From the NCBI GenBank assembly GCA_013399855.1, contig VXAY01002880.1:441004-505003 (forward strand): a DNA stretch of 64,000 bases, in the 5' to 3' direction. The notes under the pieces are model-generated. The model was not told the origin of the DNA and searched no databases. It saw nothing but the letters and a program-made list of their open reading frames with translations. How positions within the stretch are numbered: position 1 is the first letter of the stretch; each line of letters starts with the position of its first letter. Shown piece by piece: positions 52,890-64,000 of the stretch. This stretch comes from Oxyruncus cristatus. Lineage: Eukaryota; Chordata; Aves; Passeriformes; Cotingidae. A program made the position numbers and the translations under genes.

Positions 52890-55246
52890 AGGAAAGCAGT
52901 GGCAGCATCATTTGGAGAGTCTTAGTGGAGCACTAAACCAGGGAGTACCATTCATAAAACACAGCACCCTTTTTGAGCAGTTGGTGGGCAGAACAGCAGA
53001 AAACACCCAGAAGTTGCTATTTTTTAAATCAGGGAGGTAGGTATTAAGTCCACTAAGCTCATAATGTTGAATATTCTTAACAGAATATATGAAGGTACTG
53101 TATCATCTCCAGAGTAAAAAAACAGGGTTCACAAAATGTTGGTATTGCTTGAGCAGAACTGCAACACTGCTTTCAGTGAGACCCTATAAGACCTGTCTCA
53201 GATTCATGCTGGGACTTCAAATGAGGTCTGAGTTTTTGAACCCTTCTGATCATTAAAGGTAGCATGATATTTTTTCATTAGACTAATACTGGTTCCTACT
53301 GAATTCTCAGTTAGAAGCTGTTATTAAACTGAATCCTAGAATTTCTAGTCAGTAGCAATATTTGTAGATGCATTTAATCTACTGATAATCTCCAGATGAT
53401 GAAACTGATGATTTGCAACTGCACCTCCACTCCCATGAAAATTGCTGCACATATTGCTTTGCTCCAGTCAAGACACATGTGTTAATAAGGAGAAAGTAAT
53501 ATTCAGACAACAAAACACCTTAGGATTCCTTTGTATATATTCAGGAGTTGCTACTATGTTTCAGTGTCTTACTCTGTATCTGCAACTGTTAGGGTGCTCT
53601 TGAGTTTGGGTTTCTTGTTTTTGATAAATTGCTGCAGTTAAGATTACATCTAATCTCAAAATTAAAATGTTTTGGCTTTTACTATGTCAATATAGTGGTG
53701 GTTATTACAGAAAAAATGCAATAATGTGACTGATGCTCTGCAATATTCAGCATTTCTAAATTACTATGCCCTGATAGGACTAAGGTATTTACAATATTCA
53801 CCCTCGTTGCTCTCACTTTTCTATCCTGCATAGAAATATTTGACCCTTGGCTGCAATTCTTGCATCTAGCATGCTCTTGTTTAGAGCCACCCACTTCACC
53901 TTTCACCTCCATCTTTTCCACTGCTGACTGCTAGTTGAATGTGTTTTTTCTTTTCAAGCCCACAGTTGTTCCCACTTCTCTTCATTTTATTATATTGTTC
54001 TTGACATGTTACCAGAGCAGAAGTGCCATACATAGGAATCAGTAAAAGCAGAACACTGTCATTTTGATTCAAAATAATTTTACACCTGCTGTACGCTCAA
54101 GTAATACTTTGTCTGGAATGGATGTCTCTCTGACACCTTATTCCAGGCCACTAAACCTGAGTCACACTTTTCTTTTTCAAGTGGTCAGACTATGTCTCTA
54201 CTACTCCTGTGGGTATGACACCATGATCTAATGTGACTTCAACTAGACTCATGCACTGCAATTCTTGTTCCCTGACTGCCAACCAAAAAACAGATTTGAC
54301 ATGTACAGTGTTTTGCTTTTGGAACTTGTAGGCAGTAAAAATGTGCAATGACAGAGGAATGATTTATGACTTTTTTGTTTGAAGGAGAATAGCATTCAGT
54401 ATGTTTATGACACACTGTATTAACCATATCTGGCATTTCAGCGCAGCCTGAAATATCTACCATAGGTAGATATGATGTAGCCTTGCTTAATCCTGCAATT
54501 TGCAATGTTTCTTTGGGAACAAAGTGTGTCCTAATTCAAATTGCCCTCACTCTTTCAATATGTCAGATTCTAGATGTTGTAAGGCAGATTACACAGATGA
54601 TAAGTATGTATTCTCTTTTAAAAATCTTCCTGTTCTCATGTATGGGACTGAGGAATTACTATTTCACAGCTTCAGAAGAGAAGGATGTGTTGAACAGAGT
54701 TGTAAGTGACTGTCTTGGATCTAGTCCTGTTCAGCATTCAGATACACTACAGGACACCACATAAACATGCCAATTAAAATTAGCTTCAAACAAAAAAAGG
54801 GAACACCTACAGATATACGAAGAAAATAAAAAGAAGCCCAAGATTTTATATGATCCTGAATAAGTGCCCCAAAGGTGAGGAAGATGTTACTCAGTAAACA
54901 TATTTGCATAGGTAGCATATTTAAAATAATTAGTCACACAATGCAGAGAAATAATTTACCATATAACTAGGTCTGCAGAAAAGTTTTGGAAAAGATCATG
55001 AAATGGAAATCAATGTTGTGTCTCCACTGTTGCACAGACTGTGTAAGCAGAAGTAAATGCTAAAGAATTATGTGAGTAATGCTTCAGTAATACTTGGGAG
55101 CTGCAAGATTCCAGCAAGAGAAATCTCTGTAGTTCTTGACACTCCTGTAAAAGAAAGATGTAAACCAGTTAAGAAAATCCTAATGGACATTAACAGCAAT
55201 GCCCAAAGGTAGCAGAAATGAATTTCATGAGGAAAGATAGAATGAT
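52890..55246. other. Non-coding stretch, no gene seen
   Basis: Overlapping plus-strand frames at 54483-54764 (93 and 69 codons) have no domain. I see no recognisable repeat or exon. Confidence 0.55.
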
Positions 55247-55253
55247 TTGCATA

Positions 55254-55299
<46 letters not shown>

Positions 55300-55350
55300 N
55301 NNNNNNNNNNNNNNNNNNNNNNNNNNNNNNNNNNAAAAATGTGTGTGTGA
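55247..55350. repeat. Compound microsatellite (TA)n...(TG)n(AG)n with assembly gap
   Basis: An alternating TA tract runs to about 55297, the 35 N bases at 55300-55334 follow, and the far side resumes with TGTGTGTGTGAGAGAGAGAC. The gap lies inside the repeat, which is a common cause of assembly breaks. The open frames read across it are artefacts. Confidence 0.95.
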
Positions 55351-57455
55351 GAGAGAGACAAAAGGAGATAATATGGTCTTCAAGTATATAAAAAGTTTCT
55401 TAAAACGGGGAGTACTCTCATGTTCTTGGTGACTACAATAGGATGTAATGAAAAAATATTGTAGAGATGGGACAACTTTTTCTGGGAGTGAGGACAGTGA
55501 ACACATGCAGAGAGAGGTTGTGGAGCCTTCAGATGTGACATTCTTTAAAAGCAAATTGGCTAAATATCTGTCAGTAGGGGTACAAATATAATTCTGTACC
55601 GAGAGCAAGATGTCAGATTTTTTTTCTTCTTATTGTTTCATAAGTTCTGATACTTCTGTACTTCTTACAAGTATATGGAATTCTTGAAAGCTACTCCTTT
55701 TCAGACAAGTCAAATCTGATGAATGTTGCATCATATAAGAGCAGTGTAATTGTGAGAGAATTTTTTCTGCCCAGATTTAAACAACTTTGGATTTTAATAG
55801 GGGAGAGGAGAATAATTTGACATAGGTATAGAAGAGCTAGCAGTTAGGTGTATTCCATCTGTGTTTTTAACTGTAAGAGAGTTACAGTTAGACTGTATAG
55901 ACTATCTGTTTTTATCACAGTAGAAGTCTTCTCCAAACATTAAAAGTTTTCTAATAAAAAACTTCTTATTTTAAGCCAAATATATGTTTTTTTCTAAGGA
56001 TTTATTTTATACCTCATAAGGATAAAAGATCTGCTTTGAGGATTTTGGAAGACGAACAAATCCTTTAAAGGCTGGTACCAGGTGACTTCTGGTCTGAAAG
56101 TAAGTGTAATTGTGGTGTTTGTGCAATCATTGTCATCACAGAATCATTGTTCCCAGAAACTCAGTGCTTTAGCTTGCACAGTCCATAGCTAAATAATGGC
56201 TTGAGACCTAAATGACACAGCAAGTAACATTAAAACTGCATGTTTTAGCAATGTGTCAAATAGCTCTCGTCAAAGGAGTTATTTTCTCCAACCTGCAAAT
56301 ATCATGACATTTTTTGTTGAGTTAAAGGGCAGATTTTCCATGCATTTTCTTCAGAATTATGGCACTTTTTGTATTTACAGATAGTTTATATTTCAGTTTG
56401 GCATTTTTCCCTTTGTTCCAAGAATAACACTGAGCTTAATGCTTTTTTTTAGTTTATATTCCTTTGTCTGCAGAAATATCTGAAGTTTTAAATCATGACA
56501 AAATAACCTCTGTAGCTTATTTCTTACTACAGATGTCACCTCTATGTAGAATACAAGTTATCTTTGCAAATACTCGGGATAATAAAAGTTAAGTCTGTGT
56601 ACAGATCTTTGTGTACAGTATTAAGCTTTTACGAAGATTTTCATTAGTATATCAGAGCTTTTTCATAGTTTTGGCTTTTTCTATATTAAAACTGACCACT
56701 TCCTGGCAATGTTAATTTCTTTGTCAGCATGATTCACTTAAGCAAATACTTCCTTGCTATAATTACAGTATATTCTGTACTGATTACTTCAAATATTTCA
56801 AATTGTACCCCCATTATTATTATTTAGTATATGATTGGGCATTTGAGAATAAATAGACTGTTTCCAATAATCCATAAAACATTGTTATCAACTGAAGTGG
56901 CTGATTTTGAGAGCCTTTCAGGTCCCAAGAATTGTAGCTGTAATTTCTTTACTTGTTTTTCCGATGAAGTATTTATATGGGAGATGGAAAAAATACATTG
57001 ATGAAATACTTAAGGGTAAAGTAACTGAACATTTAGATAATCATATTAATTTTCTGGCTTATTGAAATCAGTTTTCAAATGAATTCCAGCATTTATAGAT
57101 TGGATTTCATTAAAAATATTATAAGAGCACAAAAGTTTTAATTTGGAAAAAGAAATTTGCAAATCTTTTAAAGGAAGCATTCTTTTCTGAGGTCACAAAA
57201 CACTTTCACTATTAGTTACTAGAAATAATGTCAAAAAGGCAGTGTGTTCTTTACACTAACAGAGAAGTACCACTGCAGAGTATTTAAATGGAAGTCTTTT
57301 AAAATTATAGTCCTGTGGTCTGTAAATCAGCCATTACAATTCAACTAAAGATAAGAAAAGGTAGTGGGATAAAGTTATTGTTCTTCATAGACACTGAGAA
57401 AATAATGTGAACTATTTAGCTAGAACTATGCAGTAGCCATTAGAGACTGCTGTGT
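55351..57455. other. AT-rich non-coding stretch, no gene seen
   Basis: No repeat or exon is recognised. Frames across this stretch are short. Confidence 0.55.
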
Positions 57456-57495
57456 TCACAGAAACCCAGAATAGTCCAAGTTGGAACTACTTCTT
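57456..57495 (-). mobile_element. Possible remnant of a CR1 3' end
   Basis: TTCACAGAAACCCAGAATAG followed by TCCAAGTTGGAACTAC resembles the reverse complement of the CR1 terminal octamers and adjacent TTGGAA block. Only about 40 bases can be matched, with several mismatches, so it may be coincidence. Confidence 0.35.
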
Positions 57496-60400
57496 GGTTA
57501 TTGTATATGGGCAGACAAATAGAAGAATCCACACAATCTGGTTTTTCACAGAGCTAGATCATGCACCTACTACTGTTTTCCATAAACAGATTTTTAGTTC
57601 CATAAGAGAAAAAGCATGAAAAACAAGGATCTGGAAAGATTAGTTTAAGAGAACCTCAACAGTAATTCAGGAAATTTTATATTACCTGATCTTACTTCCC
57701 AAAAACCTCATCATGTTTTCGTTAGAATTACTTGAGTGACTCAAGCAAGAAGCTTTTGTTAGAAAGTACAAAATGAATCTGTAATACTGGTATAAGCATT
57801 ATAACAGTACAATATCCAATAATGAAATTTGATACATATTTGGGTGCTGTATTGGTATTGCCAAAAAATATAAATCAAACATATATAAGAATATTTAGAA
57901 AAATATTAAAAAAACAGAATAAGACATGAAAAGTATATCTACAAAAATAGATCTCTTGGAGCTGTTTCCCCAGTCTGATCCTTGTGTACACCTCACTGCC
58001 ACAATTTACCCTTGCTTATCCCTGTAAATGAGGCTGCAAATTGAATACAGTACATATCTTTGTTCAGTTGCTTTTGTCCTGTTTTTTATGAGGTATATTT
58101 ACATTTATATTCAGTAAAAAGGCAATAATGATCATTGTTTCTGTTAAATAAAACATAAAATTTTTAATCTGTGCATAAAAAATCAGCAGAGAAAACAAGT
58201 AATGTAGCAAAACTTTAATTAACTCCATCCAGTGTGACAGCAATCACATTTGTTCTTCCCACACCTTTTTCCACACCCAAGAGTCTTCTTTTTTAATTAT
58301 CTCTGTAGAACGGACCTCAAGAAGCAAAACTCAGCTTTATGTCTGTGGACCTCAAAACCCATTGGAAGTAGTGATAAAAGTCCACTGACTGCAGTGGGAG
58401 TAGGATGCATTTTTGAAAAAGGTGGTTAAGCATATCAGACAGAAATGCCTCCTACTATGCATTTTGAATACACTTGCTTCCTTGGTTTCAAGTCTGGTTT
58501 AAGTTTGCAATCACACTGTACCGAAGGTAACTAATGCTCTTTGGAGTACAACCTGTGGTCTGCAGAAGAGCTAAAGTGTAAAAAAGCCAGAATAGATGAC
58601 CAGGAATTGGCTGTTTGTTGAAGTTCAGACATCTATGCTGGAAAAATCGAAGACTTTATTATCCTCAAAATAAATATATAAAAATACATAAGTGGCTTTT
58701 CATATACTAATAAATGGAGATATTTTTGTCTCAGGTCACTTGTTTCAGTTCATTCTATGTTAAAATGGCCTTAAAGCCCTGGTATTCAAGTGTCTCTGTG
58801 GGGAGTGTGTTCAAAATGAACTAATGGGAAGACACAAGCAGTCTCAGTGAAGGCAGTCCCTCACGTAGCAGTATATACCAATGTCTGGAACAAATCATGT
58901 CAGTATCTAATTCAGTCTGATGGGATGATCCCTTCACATCAATTTGTTGATTTTAGAAGGTATGTTCTGAAAAGTATTGAAGAAAAGAAGTGTGTAATCG
59001 ATAGTGCTATTGGTGTAAACAATACTTCAAAGTCAAAGACTTTTAAAAGTCTGTTATTCTGGTTTTCATTTATTCTCTTTCAACAAAAAGAAATCCAAGA
59101 TGGAAGTGATGCTCTCCAAAAACTAAAATAATCCTATTAATTTTATTTTCCTTCTGCTAGTAAAGTTTCAGACAGTTTCACTGGAAAAGGTTGATCTACT
59201 CTACCAAAGGAGATCTTTCTTCCGTATAGAACTAAAAATCAAAGACTTCATGGGACACTTTGCATTTTCCTCCCAATTATTCATATAAAAATCTCTCCAG
59301 TTTACTGAATTCTCACTTTGGCTTTTTCATTATGTAATAAATGTAAAAATAAAATAAAATATTTCCAAGTATGTATTTTAATACAAAAATATATATATAG
59401 TAGTTGTTAACTTCTCACTGTAAGATTTAATATAAAAATTTCTCTTGCAAACTTACAGTTAATCGTGTAAGAATTAAGATGTAGGTAGATTTAAAACCTC
59501 TTAAATTGTAATTGATCACTAGTCATTGATAGCATGAACATCATGTGTTAAAAATGGTTCCAACCTATGAAGTAACATGGTAACTCATAAGGGCTTTTAG
59601 CCCTAAGTATATCCACAACTTTCTGTTAAGTCAATGGTTGTGACTGTAAATGTCCTTATGGTCCAAATGTGCATCTTTTCACCCTCATGGACGATTCTCT
59701 TTAAATAAATTTTAGGAACATGGAAAGAAAAGCATTTTACACCCACAGAAGGTCCATGAGTGTGATCTAGAGTTTACCAAAATCATTAGGAGTTTACAGA
59801 TTTTTATTTGGACTGTATCTCTCCACTGCAGTACTGAGTGGACTGTTCCTCTGGTATTCAGAAATATCTGAATTATCTGCTACAATGACTGTTGTTCTTG
59901 ATATCACAAAGCCCTTAATAAAATGTTGCTATTTTAGGGGCTACTTTTACCAAAAAATTCTAACTGCTACATTGTAGACCTAATAGTCTGACAGAACAAC
60001 ACACTGGTAAAACAAATCTTTCTCAAACGTGCACCAGACGTTAAGCTATCAATAAGTATCACAGCTGTGTATGCTGTCACATAGTCCATTTGTACAGCTG
60101 TGGCAGTGAAGTGCCAAGGAACTGTCTCTGATGTTTTGTGGCTTTCTGCCTCAAACAGCATGTCTGCAACACCACATAGGTCTGCAGCACTCCTGTGATG
60201 AGAAACAAGGCTTTTAAGAGGCATAATACATAAATGCCTATGTTATTCAGCTTCACTTCTAAAATAATTGTCTGCTTGTGGCAGTCTAGACATTTTGCTT
60301 CTAAAGAAAGATTTCTGCTCTTGGGGAAAATGGGACTGACTGCAAGGCAGACATTGCAAACATCTGAAAGATAGTTTGAGGCTTGATTATTTCTTCCAAG

Positions 60401-62659
60401 ATCTGAACAGAGTAGCAGCCAGAGAGGCTGTTTCTGGTTATTCCCTCTTAGCTGTCCATTACTTAGGGGACTGATTCTTGCTTCCCCATTCTCCCTTTGA
60501 AAATCTTTTGGAATTAGTGCACCTTTAGGTACCACTGGGAATCATTGTATTATGTCACTTTTTCCTGCACATGTAAAACGTGAATATTTACAGGGATTCA
60601 TACAGTAAAATCAGTCAAGCAATTCACTGTTACAAAATAGATAGCTTTCGTTTTTTGTTGTTGGTGGTTTGTGGTTTTTGTTTGTTTGTTTGGTTTTTTT
60701 TTTAAAGTCATTTTAAGTCTAAACTTCCCTGGTCCCACCCTAGTTTTGGGCTTTGTATATTTTAATGAATGATCCAGTACACTAAAGTGCGCATGATACA
60801 GAGACAATATGTTGGTATAAAAAACTTTTAATAGTGTTTAATACTGCTTGCTGAATTTTAATTCCAATTGTCCAATTGATATTTATAATATATATGTCTT
60901 AGAATTTAATTTACAAAAGACAGTTTCACGTGCTTTCCCCATTATTAGAATTTAGGATCCATAAATAAATGTTGCAATAAGGATCAAGGTATATTCTTTG
61001 GAATCTTATCTGAAATCTTTTCTTCTGTAATTATTTAATACATGATTATTTTTATATTTGAGTTAACTTGCTTATTCTACTTCTCCCACCTCTCAGTTTC
61101 CAGAATTCATGTTTTCATTCTCTCTTTTCAGTGTTCCTTTTTGTCTTTACTTTCTTCCACATGTCCCAGGGATTTACAACATCAGAGAAATGGTGCCACA
61201 GACATTGCCATTCCTATATTTCCCTTAATAGAATGTCACCAGCGAATGTTTCGAGAATGTCTCAGCCATCTTCTATGGTTTACAGGGAGTGTAGACTGCT
61301 TGCCACACTGAATTCGGCTTTCCATTATTCACTTCACTGTCATGTAATACTTTGATTAGTGTGTCTGTATTTAATCTAGAAAGGCTGTTTGCTTCTTGCC
61401 CAGAGTTATTTATTTCCCTTAATAATATCTTATGAAGAACCTTATAAAAAACTTTCAGGACATCACATATAAATGATGTATACAGGGTCACCTTTTTCAC
61501 ATGTTTCACTTTTGTTCCTTCAAACTAGAAAATCTTTACACCCTGCCTAGATTTATATATGTGTGCATAAAAAACACAGTTATCTATGATACCACATTGA
61601 TATAATTTCTGCTCAGTACATTTCCATTTTACTATTTTTGCTATGAAATTTCAAATAGTTAAGAAGCTCACAACAGACATAACTATAAAAATAATTTCCT
61701 ACTTCCAGCCAAATATTACAAAAGAAATTTGCCCAGAGTTCATTGTCAAATCATACCAGAATTACACAGTGCAGTGCCTTAGTTTCTCTGTGAAGGCCAA
61801 ATCAGTGACACACATTCTGGGTGTGTTCTGAATGAGGTCCACCCTGCCACTGTAGCTTGGCACAGTTTCAAATTTGGTTACTGGACTCAGGTCTTTTGCT
61901 GAAATCTGAATGGCTCCACAGGAGGACACTCAGGTTTTTTGAAACAAATTCCCAAAGGGTAATGGGAGGGCATTATTTGTTTAGAAGAACTGCTGAGTTT
62001 GGGCTGGTCCTGAGTATTTTCATAATATTTTTGAGTTAATAATACCTGCTACAAAATAGAGCTCTGGGAACAGTGTAAAGAACCAACTGGCTCTGCAAGA
62101 TGGAGCTTTGCCACATGAAATCTGATTTGAGCTGGAGATAAGATACAGCACTGGATCTGTACGGAATAAGTCAAGGTTGTTACTGTATAAAAGCTTTGCA
62201 GTTAAGGGAAGTTAGGTAGACACTAGAGCAGACACTAGTGAAGTCAGCTTAGTTTTGCTTAGCACTTTGCTTGGAACTTTTAAATTCTAAACTCTGTGAA
62301 AGAAGGCTGTCTTGTACAATAGCTATTTGTATCTCTTTCTTTAAAAGCCATGTTTAATCCCAACAGCCTCTGCACAGAGCCAGTCTTGGTACATGATTAA
62401 CAATTAGTACACAGTCCAGGAAAAAAAACCTTATAGTTGAGAGAAGTAAATAAGTGTTGGATAACAATTAACTAAGAACTTAGTCCCCACTTGGGATTAA
62501 CCACGGAAGGAACATGGCGTGTAATGGTCTTCTGTTACTTTATGGTCTCATGAATAACAGTTTACAAGCACATTATTACCAATGAGATTTTACTGTATTT
62601 GGACTACTGATATCATTCTGACAGGACTAAAGTTGGATGTTTTTTAGGTTTTGATCATA
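57496..62659. other. AT-rich non-coding stretch with one longer unrecognised frame
   Basis: A 152-codon minus-strand frame (60077-60535) has a hydrophobic run (IGIYVLCLLKALFLITGVL) but no domain I can name. A T/G-rich tract lies at 60653-60704. The other frames are under 100 codons. No exon is supported. Confidence 0.55.
60653..60704. repeat. T/G-rich tract with GTTT units
   Basis: TTTGTTGTTGGTGGTTTGTG leads into GTTT units and T9. It is similar in composition to the tract at 40741-40842. Confidence 0.9.
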
Positions 62660-63250
62660 TTAAGATTTTAATTTGACTAAATTCCTAGCTTCATTCATAA
62701 AAAGTATTCCCAGGGCAGAATTGTTTTCAAGGTGTTTTCCAACAACAAAACAACAAGTACTGGCTAGAGCCTGACAATCCAGGCAGATTTTTACCCTCCT
62801 TGTAGTCCAGACATCCAAACATCTTTGCTTGGATGCAAGAATATTGGAAGAGAGAGTGTCAAATGCATTATTAAAGTCAAGGTAATGAATTTTGACTGCT
62901 TTCTGTTCATTCATGGATACGATCATTTTTATCTGTTATAAATTTGAGCTCTGTGATCTTACTTTGATAGTTCTATCAAACTTTCTTTCCGGTGACTAGG
63001 ATGGCCTGGACTGGAATGTTCTAGGGACTGAAGTTAGGCTAACCACTCTTGTATCCTTACTCATCACTCATACTTCTTGCCCTAGTTTGAAGTCAGGCGC
63101 AAGAGTTTCTTCTGTTACTGGGGACCTCTCCTTGTCTTCACAATGTCTCAAGCGTGACAGAAAGAAGTGTCACAATGACATCAGTTGTCTCTCAGCACTT
63201 TTGTATCCATTCTATCTGGTCCCACCGGGTTACAGTGGTTGAGAATACCA
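62660..63250 (-). mobile_element. CR1 LINE fragment, reverse-transcriptase part of ORF2
   Basis: Read on the minus strand from 63250, the order follows CR1 ORF2. GPDRMDTKVLRD comes near 63180-63230, then LTSVP near 63030. YLDFNNAFDTLSSNIL follows near 62830-62890, matching the family LDFSKAFDTVSHNIL block, and then SALGILFMNEA near 62690, matching the block before the catalytic motif. Stops and frameshifts separate these pieces, and the stretch between LTSVP and LDF is shortened. The element ends before the Asp-Asp catalytic motif. It is an old, inactive fragment. Confidence 0.82.
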
Positions 63251-63802
63251 CACTTATCTAAAACAAAGTAAACACGAATTTATGGTTCAAATATACAGTT
63301 GATTTTTTACAGAGTTCCACAGGGGCTCTCAGATGAGTGGATCTTCTCAGATACAATAAGAAATGCAATAACTAGACATAATGAGATTTGATAAGGATAG
63401 AATTTTCACCTTATTTCTGAATTGCTTGACTTTACCCAGCCTAGAAGATATCACTTGTATCTTTCAATAAATCCTTTTTCTTTTCATATGTCTGGGTATA
63501 GACTCAGCACTAGTTATCTTATCTTGAAAATAAATCAAGCATCTAGCTAAATCTGCACTGCATCAACATTCTGTTTTCATAATATCCCCTAGTGAAATGA
63601 AATAAAAGTTGTCTGAAGTGTATATTTTAAAGGGAAACTATATAATACTGTTTTTCTGTGTTCATAGATAATGAGAGCAATAGGGGGACGTGAAAGCACT
63701 TCTGCCTTAACTAACTATTTCCTGGTTTATTTAAAAAGAGGACTTTATTTTTTTTTACCATGTGAGGGGACAAATGTGCTAATTTTTTTCCGTAATAAAA
63801 TA
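63251..63802. other. AT-rich non-coding stretch, no gene seen
   Basis: It lies between the CR1 fragment and the terminal LTR. There is a short T9 run near 63749. No exon or repeat is recognised. Confidence 0.55.
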
Positions 63803-64000
63803 TGAATTACATCTGGCTGATATGGAGTTAATTTCCTCATAGCAGCCCTCATAGAGCTATCCTTTGCATTGTTAGCTAGAGGGGCTGTGATACACCAGTG
63901 TTTTGGGTACTGCTGAGCAGTGCTTACACAGCACCAAGGCCAACTCTCCAATATTTCCGCCTTGACAATAGGCTGGGGGTGGGAAAGATCTTGGAAGGGG
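63803..64000 (+). mobile_element. Avian endogenous retrovirus LTR, 5' part, runs off the window
   Basis: TGGCTGATATGGAGTTAATTT at the start and CTGCTGAGCAGTGCTTACAC at 63910-63929 match the LTR at 34147-34385 and the neoavian family it belongs to, in the same orientation and order. It continues past the last base, so the full length, any internal retroviral genes and the target-site duplication cannot be seen. It has diverged more in its first 40 bases than the 34147 copy. Confidence 0.7.

Noticed and set aside
55068..55608. Frames containing repeated YI or IY residues
   Set aside because: They are translations of the TA microsatellite and of undetermined bases.
56135..56165. ATCACAGAATCATTG, like a CR1 end
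   Set aside because: Only the first 13-15 bases match. The TTGGAA block that should follow is missing.
62660..62926. 88-codon minus-strand frame as a host gene
   Set aside because: Its YLDFNNAFDTLSSNIL segment is a CR1 reverse-transcriptase block.
1..64000. CRISPR arrays, tRNA, rRNA, bacterial operons or plasmid origins
   Set aside because: None was seen on either strand, and the CR1 and avian LTR content shows vertebrate nuclear DNA.

Overview
The window is AT-rich, non-coding DNA from a bird nucleus, probably a neoavian (possibly songbird). The strongest evidence is a CR1 LINE whose 3' end at 35581-35633 carries the terminal octamer ATTCTATG in tandem, a hallmark of bird and reptile CR1 elements. 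Several older CR1 pieces lie on both strands. Two copies of an LTR I know as common in neoavian birds (34147-34385 and 63803-64000) point the same way. I recognise no host protein-coding exon, rRNA, tRNA, CRISPR array or bacterial-type operon. Most open frames are short, lack domains and are what AT-rich sequence gives by chance. The window reads as a gene desert or the inside of a very long intron. || Layout: 1-3970 plain AT-rich DNA; 3971-4440 a CR1 reverse-transcriptase remnant (+) with two internal deletions; 4860-4960 a CR1 3' end (-); 4961-14200 mostly featureless, with small repeats and a hairpin; 14200-14650 a CpG-denser block with a TATA box and a splice-donor-like end; 15466-15532 a small minisatellite; 20000-20560 an LTR-like block; 22782-23215 an old CR1 3' end (-); 24890-25898 a decayed endogenous retrovirus 3' end with a probable LTR; 30560-31800 a GC-richer, possibly retroviral block (-); 34147-35633 a truncated LTR followed by the youngest CR1, interrupted by a 449-base assembly gap; 43264-43380 a CR1 3' fragment (-); 43886-43935 a perfect 25-bp tandem duplication; 52872-52889 a G-quadruplex motif; 55247-55350 a compound microsatellite holding a 35-base gap; 62660-63250 a CR1 reverse-transcriptase remnant (-); 63803-64000 the start of an LTR cut by the window edge. 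|| There is no evidence that any genes here work together. The history is repeated insertion and decay of CR1 LINEs and endogenous retroviruses in AT-rich DNA. No new biological system is evident. The best leads for function are the possible first exon at 14285-14646 and the CpG-denser block at 44471-44800, and both are hypotheses only.
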